From contig NZ_JOGX01000031.1 of assembly GCF_000719555.1 (NCBI RefSeq), positions 7,195 through 71,194 on the forward strand: 64,000 bases of DNA, written 5' to 3'. The DNA comes from Streptomyces sp. NRRL F-5727 (GTDB taxonomy: Bacteria; Actinomycetota; Actinomycetes; Streptomycetales; Streptomycetaceae). Below are positions 8,460 through 15,936 of this stretch, piece after piece. Below the pieces are notes generated by a model, which worked only from the letters and a program-made list of their open reading frames with translations, ran no database searches and was not told the DNA's origin. The first letter of the stretch is position 1. Each line of letters opens with the position of its first letter. The position numbers and the translations under genes were made by a program.

Positions 8460-8543
8460 CTTCCCCGCCTTTCCCACCTTCCCTGCCTTCCCCACCTTCC
8501 CCGGCCGCGTGAGCCCGGCGCGACACGCGCGGGGCTCACGCGG
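8460..8543. promoter_or_regulatory. Pyrimidine-rich tract and 18-bp-arm hairpin before the MshA-like gene
   Basis: The 168-bp gap between the MetRS-like and MshA-like genes holds a tract of repeated CCTTCCCC-type units (about 8460-8503). It is followed by a hairpin with 18-nt arms at 8505-8522 and 8526-8543, one mismatch and an ACA loop. The hairpin sits about 15 nt before the Shine-Dalgarno sequence of the next gene. It could be an internal terminator, an mRNA-stability element or an attenuator that lowers glycosyltransferase output. There is no U-tract, so intrinsic termination is not assured. Confidence 0.6.
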
Positions 8544-8568
8544 TTCCCCCACCCCTCAGGAGCCTCTC

Positions 8569-9933
8569 GTGTCCCTGCGCGTCGCCATGCTCAGCGTCCA
8601 CACCTCCCCGCTCCACCAGCCCGGAACCGGGGACGCCGGCGGCATGAACGTCTACATGGTCGAACTCTCCCGGGCCCTCGCCGAACAGGGCGTGGCGGTC
8701 GACCTGTTCACCCGCTGCCAGGGCGGCGGCGAGCCCCCGCTCACCGACCTGGCGCCCGGCGTGCGCGTCCGGCAGGTGGTGGCGGGCCCGCGTCGGGCGG
8801 TGGCGAAGGAGGCGGTGCCCGACCTGGTGCTGCCCTTCGCGCTGGGCCTGCTGCGGGAGCGGGGCCGGTACGACCTGGTCCACTCGCACTACTGGCTCTC
8901 CGGGCAGGCGGGCGGCATCGCCGCCTTCGGCTGGGGCACTCCGCTGGTGCACACCGCGCACACCCTGGCCCTGGTGAAGAACGCGCACCTGGGCGAGGGC
9001 GACACCCCGGAGCCGCCGGGCCGGATCCTCGGCGAGCGGCGGCTGGCGGCGGAGGCCGACCGGCTGATCGCGAACACGGCGGACGAGGCCGAGGCGCTGC
9101 GGAGCCTGTACGGGGCGGATCCGCTCCGCACCGAGGTGGTCCGCCCGGGCGTGGACCTGCGGACCTTCGCGCCCGGGCCGGGGCCGGACGCCGGACGGGC
9201 GGCGGCGCGGGCCCGGCTCGGGCTGCCGGCGGACGCGTTCGTACCGCTGTACGCCGGGCGGATCCAGCCGCTGAAGGGGCCGGACGTGCTGGTGCGGGCG
9301 GTGGCGGAGCTGCTGCGGATGGCGCCGGGGCTGCGGGAGCGGCTGCTGGTGCCGGTGATCGGCGGGCACTCGGGGGCGGGGGAGCAGGGCGCGGTGGCGC
9401 GGCTGGCGGCGGAGCTGGGGGTGACGGACGTGCTGCGGCCGTGTCCGCCGGTGCCGCAGGAGCGGCTGGCGGAGTGGTTCCGGGCGGCGGACGTGCTGGT
9501 GGTGCCGTCGCGGAGCGAGTCGTTCGGTCTGGTGGCGGCGGAGGCGCAGGCGTGCGGGACGCCGGTGCTGGCGTCGGCGGTGGGCGGGCTGCCGACGGCG
9601 GTGTGGGAGGGGGTGACGGGGCTGCTCGTCCGGGGCCACGACCCGGTGGAGTACGCCCGGCGGCTGCTGTGGCTGGCGGTGCATCCGCGGGCGCGGGCGA
9701 CGATGGGGGTGGCGGCGGCCGGGCACGCCCGGGGGATGAGCTGGCGGGGCGCGGCGGCACGGACGGTCGAGGTGTACGAGGCCGCGCTCGCGGAGCCGGG
9801 CAGGGGGGTCGCGCTCGCGGGCCGGGGAAGCGGCGGAGCGCCGGTGTCACGGGTGGGGCAAGGGCGGCGGCACGCCCCTGCCCCGGCGGCCCCTCTCTCC
9901 TGGAGGAACGAGAAGGCCGTAGCACGAGTCTAG
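8569..9933 (+). CDS. MshA-like GT4 glycosyltransferase
   Basis: The 454-residue GT-B protein begins with the MshA signature VAMLSVHTSPLHQPGTGDAG, then GMNVYMVELSRAL, VHSHYWLSG, HTALALVKNA-type and GDTPEP segments, and the C-terminal VPSRSESFGLVAAEAQACG nucleotide-sugar motif. MshA transfers GlcNAc from UDP-GlcNAc to inositol-3-phosphate, the first step of mycothiol synthesis. The similarity suggests the same or a related cyclitol acceptor here. A GTG start at 8569 is chosen because AGGAG lies 6 nt upstream; an in-frame ATG at 8509 lies inside a hairpin. The C-terminal about 40 residues are low-complexity and basic. A canonical mshA is expected elsewhere, so this is read as a paralogue dedicated to the island. 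Confidence 0.88.
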   Translation: MSLRVAMLSVHTSPLHQPGTGDAGGMNVYMVELSRALAEQGVAVDLFTRCQGGGEPPLTDLAPGVRVRQVVAGPRRAVAKEAVPDLVLPFALGLLRERGRYDLVHSHYWLSGQAGGIAAFGWGTPLVHTAHTLALVKNAHLGEGDTPEPPGRILGERRLAAEADRLIANTADEAEALRSLYGADPLRTEVVRPGVDLRTFAPGPGPDAGRAAARARLGLPADAFVPLYAGRIQPLKGPDVLVRAVAELLRMAPGLRERLLVPVIGGHSGAGEQGAVARLAAELGVTDVLRPCPPVPQERLAEWFRAADVLVVPSRSESFGLVAAEAQACGTPVLASAVGGLPTAVWEGVTGLLVRGHDPVEYARRLLWLAVHPRARATMGVAAAGHARGMSWRGAAARTVEVYEAALAEPGRGVALAGRGSGGAPVSRVGQGRRHAPAPAAPLSWRNEKAVARV

Positions 9934-9975
9934 CATCTCTTTTGGTTCGACCAAAGGTTAGATGCGCTACGGACC
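9932..9975. terminator. Inverted repeat after the MshA-like gene
   Basis: The stop codon of the glycosyltransferase runs into an imperfect inverted repeat. Its core is TTTGGT-TCG-ACCAAA at 9941-9955, and the outer parts TAGCATCT and AGATGCGCTA extend the stem. It may terminate the island transcript. The symmetric A/T-containing core could instead be an operator for the gene at 10159. Confidence 0.55.
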
Positions 9976-10158
9976 GGCCAATTCCGTTGACACGGCACCC
10001 GATTGACGCACTCACGCCATGGCGGGTCCACGCATCGGAGAACTCTGGATTCACCAACAGGGCGCCGACAGAATGGAGTTGTCTTCAGGGAGCGCCCGGC
10101 GGCACGGGCCCCCGGAGACGGGAATCAGCCCATTCCACCGACGACTCCTGGAGGAATC

Positions 10159-10359
10159 ATGTCCGTCGAGCAGAACTCCGGAATGCAGAAGACCGTCCGC
10201 CAGTTCCTGGTCGCCCTCACCGCCTGTCTCGCCGTCGCCGGCGCCGCCGTCTACGCGGTCTCCCCCGACAGCGCCCAGGAATCCCCGGTCCAGCACGCCG
10301 GCGTCACCGTCGACTGGCCGCACACCACGGCGACCGCCACCCCCGCCCCGACGAACTGA
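10159..10359 (+). CDS. Small membrane-anchored or secreted peptide
   Basis: The 66-residue protein has a short polar N-terminus, one hydrophobic segment (about residues 15-35, QFLVALTACLAVAGAAVYAV) and a short Thr/Pro/Ala-rich tail ending TPAPTN. It may be an anchored peptide or a secreted peptide with a late signal sequence. GGAGGA lies 6 nt before the ATG, which is a strong translation signal, so a longer in-frame extension upstream is rejected. It is convergent with two paralogous TrmB/LuxR-type regulators and separated from them by a bidirectional terminator. Function is unknown; a signalling peptide read by those regulators is only a guess. Confidence 0.7.
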   Translation: MSVEQNSGMQKTVRQFLVALTACLAVAGAAVYAVSPDSAQESPVQHAGVTVDWPHTTATATPAPTN

Positions 10360-10391
10360 ACCGCGGTGGACTGAACCGCCCGGAGGAATTC

Positions 10392-10437
10392 CGCGAAGCC
10401 CCGTGATCGCCCTGCCACGATCACGGGGCTTTCGCGC
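10392..10437. terminator. Strong bidirectional terminator
   Basis: The stem GCCCCGTGATCG / CGATCACGGGGC, with loop CCCTGCCA, is extended by CGCGAA/TTTCGCG at its base. It lies between the convergent small-peptide gene and the regulator gene ending at 10487, so it can stop transcription from both sides. Confidence 0.85.
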
Positions 10438-10486
10438 GCCCGGAATTCCGCGGTTTCGCGAATCCGCCGAGGGGGCCGGCCGGCAT

Positions 10487-11539
10487 TCAGTCGAGCCAGC
10501 CGAGCCGCACCGCGCGCACCCCGGCCTCGAATCGGCTCGACGCCCCCAATTCCTGCATGAGTTCGGAGAGCATCCGGCTCACCGTGCGCAGCGAGACGCC
10601 CAGGTTCCGGGCGATCTTCTCGTCCTTCATGCCGTCCGCGAGCATCTGGAGCGCCGCCCGCTGCTGCTCCGACAGGCCGTCGCCGCCCCGCTCGGGCGCC
10701 ACGTCGTCGCCGTACGGGGTGGCGGTGTGCCAGCAGTGCTCGTACAGGCTCAGACAGGAGCCGACGAGCAGCGGGCCGCGGGCCAGGATCGCCCCCCGGC
10801 CGGGCTCCTCGGGGTGCAGCGGGACCATCGCGTACTGCTGGTCCACCAGGACCATCGTCATGGGGAGTTCGGGGGCGATCCGGACCTCGACGCCCAGCTC
10901 GGCGCGGCGCTTGAGGACGGCCGCCGCCTCCGGCCGGACGGCGTCCTGGGTGCGGTAGATCGCGCGGATCCGGACGCCCTGCGCGAGCTTGCGCGCGTCC
11001 CGCTCGAAGATCCGCTCGGGGACCTGGCGGGCCGGGCCCGTGGGGTACATCGAGCAGGACGCCTCCTGGGTGACGTCGACGATGTCCTCCAGGGCCTGCT
11101 GGATCCGCCGGTAGTCGGTGATCGTCTCGACGGCGATCTCGGAGCCCGCCAGGGTGCCGGGCCGCAGAAATGTCCCGGCCAGCGTCTCCAGGGTGCCGTA
11201 CGCCTGGTCGGCCTCGGCGAGGTGTTCCCGCAGCCGGGCCCGCTCCCGGTCCAGGATCCGCAGCAGGGCGATCTCCGGGTCCACCGAGGCGACCGCGTCC
11301 TCCTCGGGACGCCAGTCCTCGTTCCGCAGGTCGGCGGCGGTCGCGTGCCGGCTGGTGGTCGGGACGATCAGGCCGAGGGAGAGCAGTTCGGCCCGACATC
11401 GCTCGTGCTCCTCCGGCGCCAGACCTAACCCGGCGGCGACCTCGGTGTAGTTCGACACCCCTCGACGGCGCAGCTCCTGATAGAGCGTCACCAGCAGCCC
11501 GGTCCCGTCGCCCACCGTGCCGCCGTCCGTCGTGACCAT
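10487..11539 (-). CDS. TrmB-like N-domain / LuxR-type HTH regulator, copy 1
   Basis: The 350-residue regulator has an N-terminal winged-helix-like region (about 1-60), a central sensor or phospholipase-D-like domain as in TrmB relatives (about 100-265), and a C-terminal LuxR HTH. The HTH reads LSEQQRAALQMLADGMKD followed by EKIARNLGVSLRTVSRMLSE. No response-regulator receiver domain is present, so control is by a ligand or partner rather than by phosphorylation. It is followed upstream on the same strand by a clear paralogue at 11589-12629 with a nearly identical HTH, which implies tandem duplication. The neighbouring convergent gene encodes a small peptide. Targets are unknown. Confidence 0.85.
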   Translation of the reverse strand: MVTTDGGTVGDGTGLLVTLYQELRRRGVSNYTEVAAGLGLAPEEHERCRAELLSLGLIVPTTSRHATAADLRNEDWRPEEDAVASVDPEIALLRILDRERARLREHLAEADQAYGTLETLAGTFLRPGTLAGSEIAVETITDYRRIQQALEDIVDVTQEASCSMYPTGPARQVPERIFERDARKLAQGVRIRAIYRTQDAVRPEAAAVLKRRAELGVEVRIAPELPMTMVLVDQQYAMVPLHPEEPGRGAILARGPLLVGSCLSLYEHCWHTATPYGDDVAPERGGDGLSEQQRAALQMLADGMKDEKIARNLGVSLRTVSRMLSELMQELGASSRFEAGVRAVRLGWLD

Positions 11540-11588
11540 GGCGAACTTCCCCCTCGTCGTCGCGAAATGACCGTCCCGGACCGTCAGG

Positions 11589-12629
11589 CTACGCGGTGTG
11601 CCCCGGCCCGCCGAGGTCGTCGGGGCCGTTCTCGCCGTCCAGCAGGCCCAGCCGGGCCGCCTTCACGCCCGCCTCGAAGCGGCTGGCCGCGCCCAGCTCC
11701 TGCATCACCTCGGAGATGAGCCGGCTGACCGTGCGCAGCGACACCCCGAGGTTCCGCGCCACCTGCTCGTCCTTGATGCCGGAGGCGAGCATCCGCAGCG
11801 CGGCCCGCTGCTGTTCGGTCAGTCCGTGGCCGTCGTGCGCGTCGGGTTCCCGGTGGCCGTACGGGGTGGCGGCGCGCCAGCAGTACGCGTACAGGGCCCG
11901 GTAGGCGCGGACCAGGCCGGGGCCGCGGGCCAGGATCGCGGGGGAGCCGGGGTCGCGGGGGTCCGTGGGCAGCAGGGCGAAGGACTCGTCGGCGAGCACC
12001 ATGTTCATGGGGACGACGGGGGAGAGCCGGATCTCGGCGCCGATCGCGGTCCGGGCGGCGAGGTGCTGGTCCATCTCGGGGACCTGCCCGACCCGGTGGC
12101 TGTACATGGCCTCGACGCGGATCCCGCGGGCCACCCGTTCCCGGTCCCGGTCCAGCTCCAGGGCCATCTCCTCGCGCCGGACCGAGCCGGTGGCCATGGT
12201 GTGGACGGAGTCCCGGGCCGTCTTCGTCAGGTCGGCGAGCTCGCGGCGGATCCGCGCCGGATCGTCGACGATCTCCACCTCGACCTCGGAGTCCGGTTCG
12301 GTCCGGGCCCGCAGGAACGGTCCGGCGAGGGTCTCCAGGGCGGTGTGGGCGCGGCTGGTCTCGGCGAGCCGGCTCTCCAGCCGGTCCCGCTCGTGCCGCA
12401 GCAGTCCGAGCAGGGCCACGTCGGGGGCGATGACCCGGGGTGCGGGCGAGGTGGCGTCGACCAGCCCGAGGCCGGTCAACTCGGCCCGGGCGCGATCCCG
12501 TTCGGCGTCGGTGAGCTGGAGCGCGCGGGCCGCTTCGGCGAGCGGGGTGCCCGGGGCGGCGCGCAGCGCCTGGTAGAGGGCGAGGGCCTGCTCGCCTCCC
12601 GTACGCACTCCGGCGGCGTTCTTGGACAC
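11589..12629 (-). CDS. TrmB-like N-domain / LuxR-type HTH regulator, copy 2
   Basis: The 346-residue protein is a paralogue of the product at 10487-11539, with the same three-part layout and a C-terminal HTH reading LTEQQRAALRMLASGIKD then EQVARNLGVSLRTVSRLISE. The GTG at 12629 is chosen because it gives the same length as copy 1 and a GGGGAG lies about 12 nt upstream. The open frame runs on to 13202 through the Fur gene on the same strand, but in a different frame, and that extension is not coding. The two copies are separated by 49 bp and may be cotranscribed. They could bind the same operators with different effectors. Confidence 0.82.
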   Translation of the reverse strand: MSKNAAGVRTGGEQALALYQALRAAPGTPLAEAARALQLTDAERDRARAELTGLGLVDATSPAPRVIAPDVALLGLLRHERDRLESRLAETSRAHTALETLAGPFLRARTEPDSEVEVEIVDDPARIRRELADLTKTARDSVHTMATGSVRREEMALELDRDRERVARGIRVEAMYSHRVGQVPEMDQHLAARTAIGAEIRLSPVVPMNMVLADESFALLPTDPRDPGSPAILARGPGLVRAYRALYAYCWRAATPYGHREPDAHDGHGLTEQQRAALRMLASGIKDEQVARNLGVSLRTVSRLISEVMQELGAASRFEAGVKAARLGLLDGENGPDDLGGPGHTA

Positions 12630-12745
12630 GGCGGCAGCAGACTCCCCTCGGATCGCACGGATCCCGTCGAAAAAACGCCCCGGCAGACCCTGCCACACAT
12701 TCGAACGTTCCGCACGAGGTCCACCGGCGGAGCCGCGCGGACGGG

Positions 12746-13216
12746 TCAGGCGGACTCCGCCGCGCAGTCGGGGCACAGCCCCTTGAAGACCAGCTCGGTC
12801 TCGCCGGTCTCCCAGCCGGGCAGGCTGCCGCGCGGCGGCGCCGGCGCGGGCGCCGTCACGTTCTCCACCCGGCCGCAGTTCACGCAGAGGGCGTGCTGGT
12901 GGCGGGGGCCCGAGATCTCGAAGACGGCCGGAAGGCCGGGCCGGTCGAACTTGCCGACCAGGCCGGTCTCCTGGAAGTGGCGCAGCATCTCGTAGACGGC
13001 CTGGCTGGTGAGGGTGCCGAGCCGCTCGCGGGCGGCCGCGGTGATCGCCTCGACGTCGAGGTGTCCGCCGGCGGCGAGCACCGAAAGGACCTCCAGGCGC
13101 GGCCCGGTGACCCGCAGGCCCACGTCCCTCAGGCGCTGGATCACCGCCTCGCGGCCCGTCAGCTCTTCCACGACTGCCCTCTCGCCCATCTGGTCCGCCC
13201 AAACGTTTGCGGGCAT
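12746..13216 (-). CDS. Fur-family metalloregulator
   Basis: The 156-residue protein has the Fur-family winged helix (VIQRLRDVGLRVTGPRLEVL; recognition region TLTSQAVYEMLRHFQETGLV), then a His-containing dimer/metal region (ISGPRHQHALCVNCG) and a second Cys pair CPDC near the end. The CVNC and CPDC pairs form the structural zinc site. Which metal or peroxide it senses cannot be read from sequence; CatR, FurA and Zur types are all possible, and no catalase or metal transporter is adjacent. The start at 13216 has AGAGG 4 nt upstream; ATG 13189 is the alternative. A CAAACGTTTG palindrome at 13200-13209 overlaps the longer form's first codons and may be its own operator. Confidence 0.85.
   Translation of the reverse strand: MPANVWADQMGERAVVEELTGREAVIQRLRDVGLRVTGPRLEVLSVLAAGGHLDVEAITAAARERLGTLTSQAVYEMLRHFQETGLVGKFDRPGLPAVFEISGPRHQHALCVNCGRVENVTAPAPAPPRGSLPGWETGETELVFKGLCPDCAAESA
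13200..13209. promoter_or_regulatory. Palindrome CAAACGTTTG at the Fur-family gene start
   Basis: This perfect 10-bp palindrome is A/T rich at its centre and lies between the two candidate start codons of the Fur-family gene. If ATG 13189 is the real start it sits in the leader at an autoregulatory position. Confidence 0.4.
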
Positions 13217-13297
13217 CGTACCTCTTGCCCGCCCGCCCCGTCAGGCGGGAGTCGGCCGGTCCGTCGGTCCCCCGGCCGGTGGGTCAGCCGTCGGGCG

Positions 13298-14191
13298 TCA
13301 CTCGTCCGGCCGGCAGACCAGCAGCACCGACTCCGTGCGCTCGTCGATCCGCTGCCGCCGCCGGCCCTCGATGTGCAGCCCCGCCGCGTGCAGTTCGGCC
13401 GCCAGCCGGTCCTGGTCCACGATCCACTTGTCGGTGGTGAGCACCGTCCGCTCGGTGGAGAGCTTCCCCGTCCTGGCCGAGTAGTAGGTGACCCGCTCGC
13501 TCATCGCCCCCAGGTCGAAGTCCTGCCGCGCCACCACCCACTCGTCGATCCCGTCGAACCTCGGCACCTGGAACGCCCACGTCCTGCGCGGCTCCGCCAC
13601 CAGCCCCGGCCACCGGTGCGCCGTGTAGTCCAGGGCCAGCGCCCCGCCCGCCTCCAGATGGGCGGCGACCTCCCGCAGCAGCCCCGGCCGCCGGCCCGGC
13701 GGGACCGCCGACACCATCGCGCCGGCGAGCAGCGCCAGCCGGTAACTCCCGTGCAGCCGCAGCTCGGTGAGGTCCGCCCGGTGCGTCACCACCAGACCGG
13801 CCACCTGCGGGCCGATCCGGCGGGCCCAGCCGTCGAGGCGCTCCAGTGCCGAGGCGTCCCGGTCCACGGCCTCCACGGCGAAGCCGTGCCGGGCGAACGG
13901 GACGGCGAGCCGTCCCGCGCCGGAGCCGAGGTCCAGGACGGGTCCGCCGGTGGAGCGGGCGAGGCCGAGGTACCGGACGATGTCCGCGCTGTGCGGGCCG
14001 AGCAGGGCGTCGTGCAGCCAGACCGACCCCTCGTCCATCGCGGCGACGGACTCCAGGCCGGGCAGGGCGTCGGAGGCGATCCGCACCCCCGCCCCGGTGG
14101 CCGGAGCCCGCTCCCGGTCGTGTCGGGACGGCAGGACCGGCGCGAGCGCTGCGGGCACGGCGGGCAGGGAAGTGCCGCTCGGGGTGTGCAT
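13298..14191 (-). CDS. Class I SAM-dependent methyltransferase
   Basis: The 297-residue protein has SAM motif I VLDLGSGAGRLAVPFARHG, an acidic ribose-binding end to strand 2 (EAVDRD), and a C-terminal beta-rich part ending VLLVCRPDE. Methyl acceptor and pathway are unknown. GGAGGAG lies just before the ATG at 14191 and fixes the start. About 70 residues precede the SAM domain. It lies between a Fur-family gene and a GNAT gene on the same strand, separated by more than 80 bp on each side, so it is probably a single-gene unit. Confidence 0.8.
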   Translation of the reverse strand: MHTPSGTSLPAVPAALAPVLPSRHDRERAPATGAGVRIASDALPGLESVAAMDEGSVWLHDALLGPHSADIVRYLGLARSTGGPVLDLGSGAGRLAVPFARHGFAVEAVDRDASALERLDGWARRIGPQVAGLVVTHRADLTELRLHGSYRLALLAGAMVSAVPPGRRPGLLREVAAHLEAGGALALDYTAHRWPGLVAEPRRTWAFQVPRFDGIDEWVVARQDFDLGAMSERVTYYSARTGKLSTERTVLTTDKWIVDQDRLAAELHAAGLHIEGRRRQRIDERTESVLLVCRPDE

Positions 14192-14285
14192 CGCTCCTCC
14201 AGGGGCTCGCTCGGTCCATGCCGTCCGGGCGAGGTGCCCGTGCCGCCGGGACCGCGCCGCTGCGACCATCCTGACCTGCGGAGGG

Positions 14286-14309
14286 AGCCCCGATCCACCG
14301 GATCGGGCT
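14286..14309. terminator. Hairpin between the GNAT and methyltransferase genes
   Basis: The stem AGCCCCGATCC / GGATCGGGCT with an ACC loop lies downstream of the GNAT gene (minus strand) and upstream of the methyltransferase. It is followed at about 14346-14400 by short GGGAGCC-type repeats. It probably terminates the GNAT transcript. Confidence 0.55.
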
Positions 14310-14405
14310 GCGTGAACACGCGATGGCGTGGATCTGCCACGGGCCGCCGGGAGCCGGGAGCCGGGACCGGGAGCCGGAGTCGGGGCCCGGAGCAGGGCGG
14401 GGCTG

Positions 14406-14885
14406 TCAGACCGCGCGGCCCCAGCGGGTCGGCCCGAGCGCCGCGAAGCCGCGCTCACGGTAGAACGGCAGGGCCGGGTCCGCCTCCACCGGCAGCTGCA
14501 CCCGCTGCTCCCGCGCGTCGTAGCCGCGCGCCCGGTCGGTGGCCGCCGCCAGCAGGGCCGTACCGATCCCGCGGCGGCGCGCGCCCTCCTCGACCGCCAG
14601 CGCGTACAGCTCGCCCTCGCCCGGCACCGGGACCCCGCAGGCGGCGACCCCGACGAGGCGGCCCTCCGGGTTCTCCGCGACCAGCCAGCCGAGCCAGCCG
14701 GGCGCGCCTCCCGGAATTTCTATTTCCGCGCGTATCCGCGGCAGCGCGCATTGTGTGGAGATCAGCCGGCGCAGCGGGATTTCCTCCAGCATTCCGGCAT
14801 AGCTGCTCCGGATCGCGTCGGCGAGCAGCCGGGATATCGGAGTCGCGTCGCCGGCCGCTGCCGTGCGGACGCCAGCGAGCTGCAT
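14406..14885 (-). CDS. GNAT-family N-acetyltransferase
   Basis: The 159-residue protein has the GNAT core: LVGVAACG strand, LYALAVEEGARRRGIGTALL (motif A with the RRxGxG acetyl-CoA loop) and the C-terminal ALPFYRERGF motif B. It transfers an acetyl group from acetyl-CoA to an unknown amine. The ATG at 14885 is preferred, with GAAGGG about 10 nt upstream; an in-frame GTG at 14945 would add 20 residues unlike the family. No adjacent gene indicates the substrate. Confidence 0.8.
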   Translation of the reverse strand: MQLAGVRTAAAGDATPISRLLADAIRSSYAGMLEEIPLRRLISTQCALPRIRAEIEIPGGAPGWLGWLVAENPEGRLVGVAACGVPVPGEGELYALAVEEGARRRGIGTALLAAATDRARGYDAREQRVQLPVEADPALPFYRERGFAALGPTRWGRAV

Positions 14886-15024
14886 TGGATCTGTACCCTT
14901 CGCCGTGCCGAGCGCCGTGGTGTGCCGGAGGACCAACGTACCCACAATAGCGACCGATTCCCGGCTGTGTGACCGATGCGAAATCTACGAATTCGCTTAG
15001 TAAATAGGGGAGTTGGTCCGGACA

Positions 15025-15936
15025 TTAGGCCGGGAAGGAACAGCAGGCGACGACGAGCGGAGCCATCGCGAGAGCGGCCGCGCCGATCGTCAGCAGCCCG
15101 CGCAGCACGGGGTGGCCCGCCCGGTGCGGGGTGAGGATCCGGCGCATCCGGAGCGCCGCCGAGGGGCCGCCCGCGGCGAACGCGGCGCGTGGCGCGCGGC
15201 CCGCGGCGAGGGCGTAGAGCGCGGTGGCGAGCGCGTCGCGGGTGCAGCGGCGCAGCGCCCGGTCGTCGGCGGCCATCTCCAGGAGCAGCGGTACGGCCGC
15301 GGAGCCGTGCCGGGCCAGCGGCAGCCGCCGGAATACGGTGCCGAACGCCTCGGCGGCGGCGACGAGCAGATGGTGCCGGCCCGCGATGTGCGCCCGCTCG
15401 TGGGCGAGGGCGGCGGCGAGCTGCGCGGGCGTGAGGGTGTCGAGGGCGCCGGAGGAGACGACGACCCGGCGGACCCGGCCGGGCAGGCAGTAGACGGCGG
15501 GCCGGGCGTGGTCGAGGACGGTGGCGCGCAGCTCGGGGTCGTACCGCCCGATCAGGCGCAGCACGTCCCCGTGCTCCCGCCGGGCCCGGCGGGCCCGCAG
15601 GAGGCCGTGGGCGAGCACGGCGGTCGGGACGGCGAGGACGGCGGCGGCCACTCCCGGAGCGGCGGCCTCCCGCCCGCGCAGCGCCAACAGCTCGGTGGCG
15701 GAGGGGAGTCGGAGGGTGAGCACCATGTCGGTGAGGCGGTGGCTGGCCTCGTTCGGCAGCAGCAGCTGCGCGGGGAGCAGGGCGCTCGCCACCATGAAGA
15801 CGGCGCCGCAGGCGGCCCAGACGGTGACCGCGAGCCGGGGCACCTGCTGGGCCCACCGGGCCCGCACCAGCAGCCAGGGGACGACGAGCCCGGAGAGCAG
15901 CGCGAGGCCGAGGGGGACGAGGGCGTGGTGGTTCAC
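15025..15936 (-). CDS. M56-family membrane metallopeptidase (BlaR1-like)
   Basis: The 303-residue integral membrane protein has several N- and C-terminal hydrophobic segments flanking a cytosolic zinc peptidase motif HERAH (LAAALAHERAHIAGRHHLL). This is the layout of the M56/BlaR1 peptidases that cleave BlaI-type repressors, but no penicillin-sensor domain follows. Its GTG start overlaps the stop of the upstream blaI-like gene by 4 bp (GTGA), so the two are translationally coupled. GGGAGGG precedes the start. The expected partner and substrate is the BlaI-like repressor encoded just before it. The inducing signal is unknown; a copper link is suggested by a CsoR-type operator ahead of the pair. 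Confidence 0.87.
   Translation of the reverse strand: MNHHALVPLGLALLSGLVVPWLLVRARWAQQVPRLAVTVWAACGAVFMVASALLPAQLLLPNEASHRLTDMVLTLRLPSATELLALRGREAAAPGVAAAVLAVPTAVLAHGLLRARRARREHGDVLRLIGRYDPELRATVLDHARPAVYCLPGRVRRVVVSSGALDTLTPAQLAAALAHERAHIAGRHHLLVAAAEAFGTVFRRLPLARHGSAAVPLLLEMAADDRALRRCTRDALATALYALAAGRAPRAAFAAGGPSAALRMRRILTPHRAGHPVLRGLLTIGAAALAMAPLVVACCSFPA

Noticed and set aside
12893..14950. Long plus-strand frame across the Fur, methyltransferase and GNAT genes
   Set aside because: It lies opposite three genes with clear domains and ribosome sites; the frame is an artefact of GC-rich antisense sequence.
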